Origin: Lysobacterales bacterium
GTDB lineage: Bacteria > Pseudomonadota > Gammaproteobacteria > Xanthomonadales > SZUA-36
Reading direction: 5' to 3'
DNA length: 6,923 bases
Assembly: GCA_026196445.1 (NCBI GenBank)
Contig: JAPHTE010000207.1
Location: 1 to 6,923, forward strand
Below the pieces are notes generated by a model. It was not told the DNA's origin. It ran no database searches and was given only the letters and a program-made list of their open reading frames with translations. Numbering within the stretch: the stretch's first letter is position 1; the number at the start of each line of letters is the position of its first letter. Made by a program: the position numbers and the translations under genes. Positions 4,595 to 6,923 of the stretch are shown here, piece by piece.

Positions 4595-6923
4595 GCCGCC
4601 GCCGTCGCATTTCAATAATGAAGTTCGTTCTGATTGCTTTGCCGTTGGTGCTGGTTTTGTTATTGGTCTCCTCTGCCTGGTGGTTGCTGAAAACCCCGTC
4701 TGGTGCTGCCTGGATTTGGGGGCAGGTGGAAAATACTGCGATGGGGTCTGTTCGCTCTTTACGTGTGAATGGCGACCTGGCGTCAGGATTTATTATCCAG
4801 GATTTCGAGTACCTGTCCGGGACCTTTGAAGTATCTGCCCGACGGCTGGAAATCAAGGCCAGCCCCCGTTTGTGGCCACTAACCATCCAGGTGTCGTCCC
4901 TTGTGCTTCGGGACGTGGAGATTGTCACCCTGTCGAGCGGCAAAAAAGTTGAGGATACCGAAGCTGATATGCAGGCCCGGTCCGTGCTCGAGGCTTTACG
5001 TTTGCCTATTGGTGTTTATTTACAAACGGCAGAAATCAGCAATCTCACGTTTCGGGAAGACGATGGTGCTCCATTCACCGTGGCCGAATCACTCCGTTTC
5101 AGTGCCACGCTGGACGACAAGCTGGAGATCGAACAACTTGCGTTACAGTCCCCCGGTATCGAAGTGACGCTCGATGGCCTGTTCGCACTGGAGTCGCCCT
5201 TTGATATCTCCGTTACTTCCAGAGGCCGTGTCGAGAAACAAGGGAACGCAGGTGTGCCTGGCCTGGATTTTCCGTTCTGGCTGGAGTCCACCGGTAAGCT
5301 GGAGAAATTGCAGTTCACACTGGCCAGTCCCGGTCTTGAACTGGGTACCGAACAGCTCGATCTTGCCGTCTCCGGTGTTCTGTCGACCGCCGGCGTGCAA
5401 CTGGAGCGATTAACGCTAACCGGGACAGGTCTGGACCTGGAGGCTGGCGGAACGGCGGATTGGTCACCGGGTAAGCGCGCTGAAGTTAAGCTTGCCATCC
5501 GCCAACTGGATTTGTCGCCATGGGTTACGGCCTGGCCTGCTGGCCAGCAGTTGCTGGGTGATCTCGAATTGAACTGGTCGAAAAACGGATTGGAAATCCC
5601 CCAGGGCAGGGTGGGGGTGATCGGCACCAATCTCATGATCGACCTGGCAGCCGATATCGACATCGAAAACAATGCTGTCGAAGCCCTGGTCGACTGGCGC
5701 AACCTCGATTGGCCATTAACGAATACATCACCGGACTTCTCCAGCCCCTCCGGCCGGTTGACTGTGAATGGCAGTCTCGATGATTGGCAAGCCGCCGGTG
5801 AGTTGATAATCAAGTTGGGGCATTACCCGCCGGGCCGGCTGGAAATCACCGGTGGTGGAAACAGGACTTCGACCCGCATGACTATTCCTGGCGGCGAGGT
5901 GCTGGGCGGCAACATCAGTGGTGAAGCAGGGGCTGACTGGAAAAACGGATTGTTCTGGGACATGCAGATACACACCAGCGGTGTTAACCCTGAACCTCTG
6001 CTGCCTGGTTGGCCTGGTCAGTTGGATGCGGAAGTTGAGGTGAGTGCGGATAGCCGGTCCGAAATAACCCGGATCAGGCTTGCTTCGCTGTCTGGCTCGA
6101 TCCGCGGAGTATCAGTTGACGGTCATGGTGCATTCAGCCTGGCGGGTGATGCACTGGCACTCGACAGCGTGGCCTTTGATGATGTGGAGCTGTCCACCGA
6201 CAATGCCGTGCTGCAACTGGATGGTACGGCTTCGAAACCTGCCGGTGTACATTTGAAATTCAACGGGCGCTTACCCACCATGCTTTTGCAGGGTGCCACC
6301 GGCAACCTTGAATTGACAGGGCGGTACTCCAGCAGTACCGGTCATTCATTGCTGGACGTGCAACTACAGGCGAGTGAACTCACCTGGAATGATTTCAGCG
6401 CCAGGCAACTGGCGGTCACCGCGCACACCGACGGTCAACCGGCGATAATTCCGAGCGTGCAAGTGGAAGCATCGGAACTGATCTGGGGGAGCACACCGCT
6501 AAACACATTGTCCCTGACGATTGAACCCACCGGTGAACACTACAGGCTCAATGCAAACCTGGCAGCCGAGCCCTTGACCATGCAAACGACCATGGTCCTG
6601 GAACCGACCAACAAGCAGTCACCCCTTGACCACCCGTGGCGGGGCGTGCTCGACAAGTTGCTGGTCACGGCCTACCAGCAATATAAATTTGAATTACAGG
6701 AGCAGGCGGCACTGCAATGGACGCCCAAATCACTGTCGCTAAGCCGCACGTGCATAGGTGAAGACAGTGGTGCAAAGTTCTGCATGCACGGTTCTTACAT
6801 GACCAATGGTGACCTGTCATTGGCCGCGGACGTCGAGGCGGTTCCGTTGAATTACCTGCGGGATATTTTCGATCTGAATGTTCGCTTCGAACAATACCTG
6901 GAAGGCCGGCTGGAATGGCATCA
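4591..6923 (+). CDS. tamB: Translocation and assembly module protein TamB, 5' part (runs off the window)
   Basis: The ATG overlaps the tamA stop (ATGA, 4591-4594), indicating translational coupling. The frame stays open for 777 codons to the right edge with no stop, so this is a partial gene. TamB is an inner-membrane-anchored protein of about 1,260 residues in E. coli; a long hydrophobic-grooved beta structure crosses the periplasm to meet TamA and is thought to carry lipids or assist protein insertion. The visible part starts MSRRRRISIMKF (positive n-region), then one transmembrane anchor (about residues 12-32), then the family-like segment WLLKTPSGAAWIWGQV. A long run of AsmA-like beta-strand-rich sequence follows, full of short patterns such as L-x-L and G-x-L. 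Two cysteines, Cys721 and Cys731, bracket a short segment (CIGEDSGAKFC) as in many TamB proteins and may form a disulfide. The C-terminal DUF490/TamB domain lies beyond the window. Gene order supports the call strongly. Confidence 0.92.
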   Translation, partial: MSRRRRISIMKFVLIALPLVLVLLLVSSAWWLLKTPSGAAWIWGQVENTAMGSVRSLRVNGDLASGFIIQDFEYLSGTFEVSARRLEIKASPRLWPLTIQVSSLVLRDVEIVTLSSGKKVEDTEADMQARSVLEALRLPIGVYLQTAEISNLTFREDDGAPFTVAESLRFSATLDDKLEIEQLALQSPGIEVTLDGLFALESPFDISVTSRGRVEKQGNAGVPGLDFPFWLESTGKLEKLQFTLASPGLELGTEQLDLAVSGVLSTAGVQLERLTLTGTGLDLEAGGTADWSPGKRAEVKLAIRQLDLSPWVTAWPAGQQLLGDLELNWSKNGLEIPQGRVGVIGTNLMIDLAADIDIENNAVEALVDWRNLDWPLTNTSPDFSSPSGRLTVNGSLDDWQAAGELIIKLGHYPPGRLEITGGGNRTSTRMTIPGGEVLGGNISGEAGADWKNGLFWDMQIHTSGVNPEPLLPGWPGQLDAEVEVSADSRSEITRIRLASLSGSIRGVSVDGHGAFSLAGDALALDSVAFDDVELSTDNAVLQLDGTASKPAGVHLKFNGRLPTMLLQGATGNLELTGRYSSSTGHSLLDVQLQASELTWNDFSARQLAVTAHTDGQPAIIPSVQVEASELIWGSTPLNTLSLTIEPTGEHYRLNANLAAEPLTMQTTMVLEPTNKQSPLDHPWRGVLDKLLVTAYQQYKFELQEQAALQWTPKSLSLSRTCIGEDSGAKFCMHGSYMTNGDLSLAADVEAVPLNYLRDIFDLNVRFEQYLEGRLEWH

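Noticed and set aside
5016..5813. 265-codon minus-strand frame opposite tamB
   Set aside because: It is a serine/proline/arginine-rich shadow of the tamB reading frame with no recognisable domain or ribosome site.

Overview
The window looks like chromosomal DNA from a Gram-negative bacterium of intermediate GC content. A gammaproteobacterium is most likely, because a TamA-like outer-membrane Omp85 protein is followed by an overlapping tamB. No 16S rRNA or other phylogenetic marker is present, so a finer placement is not possible. Genes are densely packed, and no tRNA, rRNA, CRISPR array or phage gene was seen.

The left part, on the minus strand, reads in the direction 2394 to 167 and carries four small genes: a T4-endonuclease-V-type pyrimidine-dimer glycosylase, a GNAT acetyltransferase, a dCMP-deaminase-family protein and DNA-3-methyladenine glycosylase I (tag). 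The last three are tightly spaced (38 bp or less). Three of the four deal with DNA base damage or deoxynucleotide supply, so this looks like a small genome-maintenance operon. A 266-bp element without a credible gene, with 24-bp perfect terminal inverted repeats and flanking TA dinucleotides, sits exactly between the pyrimidine-dimer glycosylase and GNAT genes. It is a MITE-like insertion. Removing it in silico leaves a spacing of about 17 to 32 bp, so it seems to have split a formerly continuous four-gene operon.

The middle spacer (2395 to 2659) separates the minus-strand repair genes from the plus-strand tam genes. It holds both upstream regions and a run of five small inverted repeats.

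The right part, on the plus strand, carries tamA (complete, Omp85 family) and tamB (777 codons visible, running off the right edge). Their stop and start overlap as ATGA. Together they encode the two-membrane TAM complex, which spans the periplasm and serves outer-membrane protein assembly and phospholipid transport to the outer membrane.

Most of the window is ordinary. The observations most worth checking are the MITE-split operon, the N-terminus of the pyrimidine-dimer glycosylase, and the hairpin-rich divergent spacer. I did not find convincing evidence for a wholly new system.
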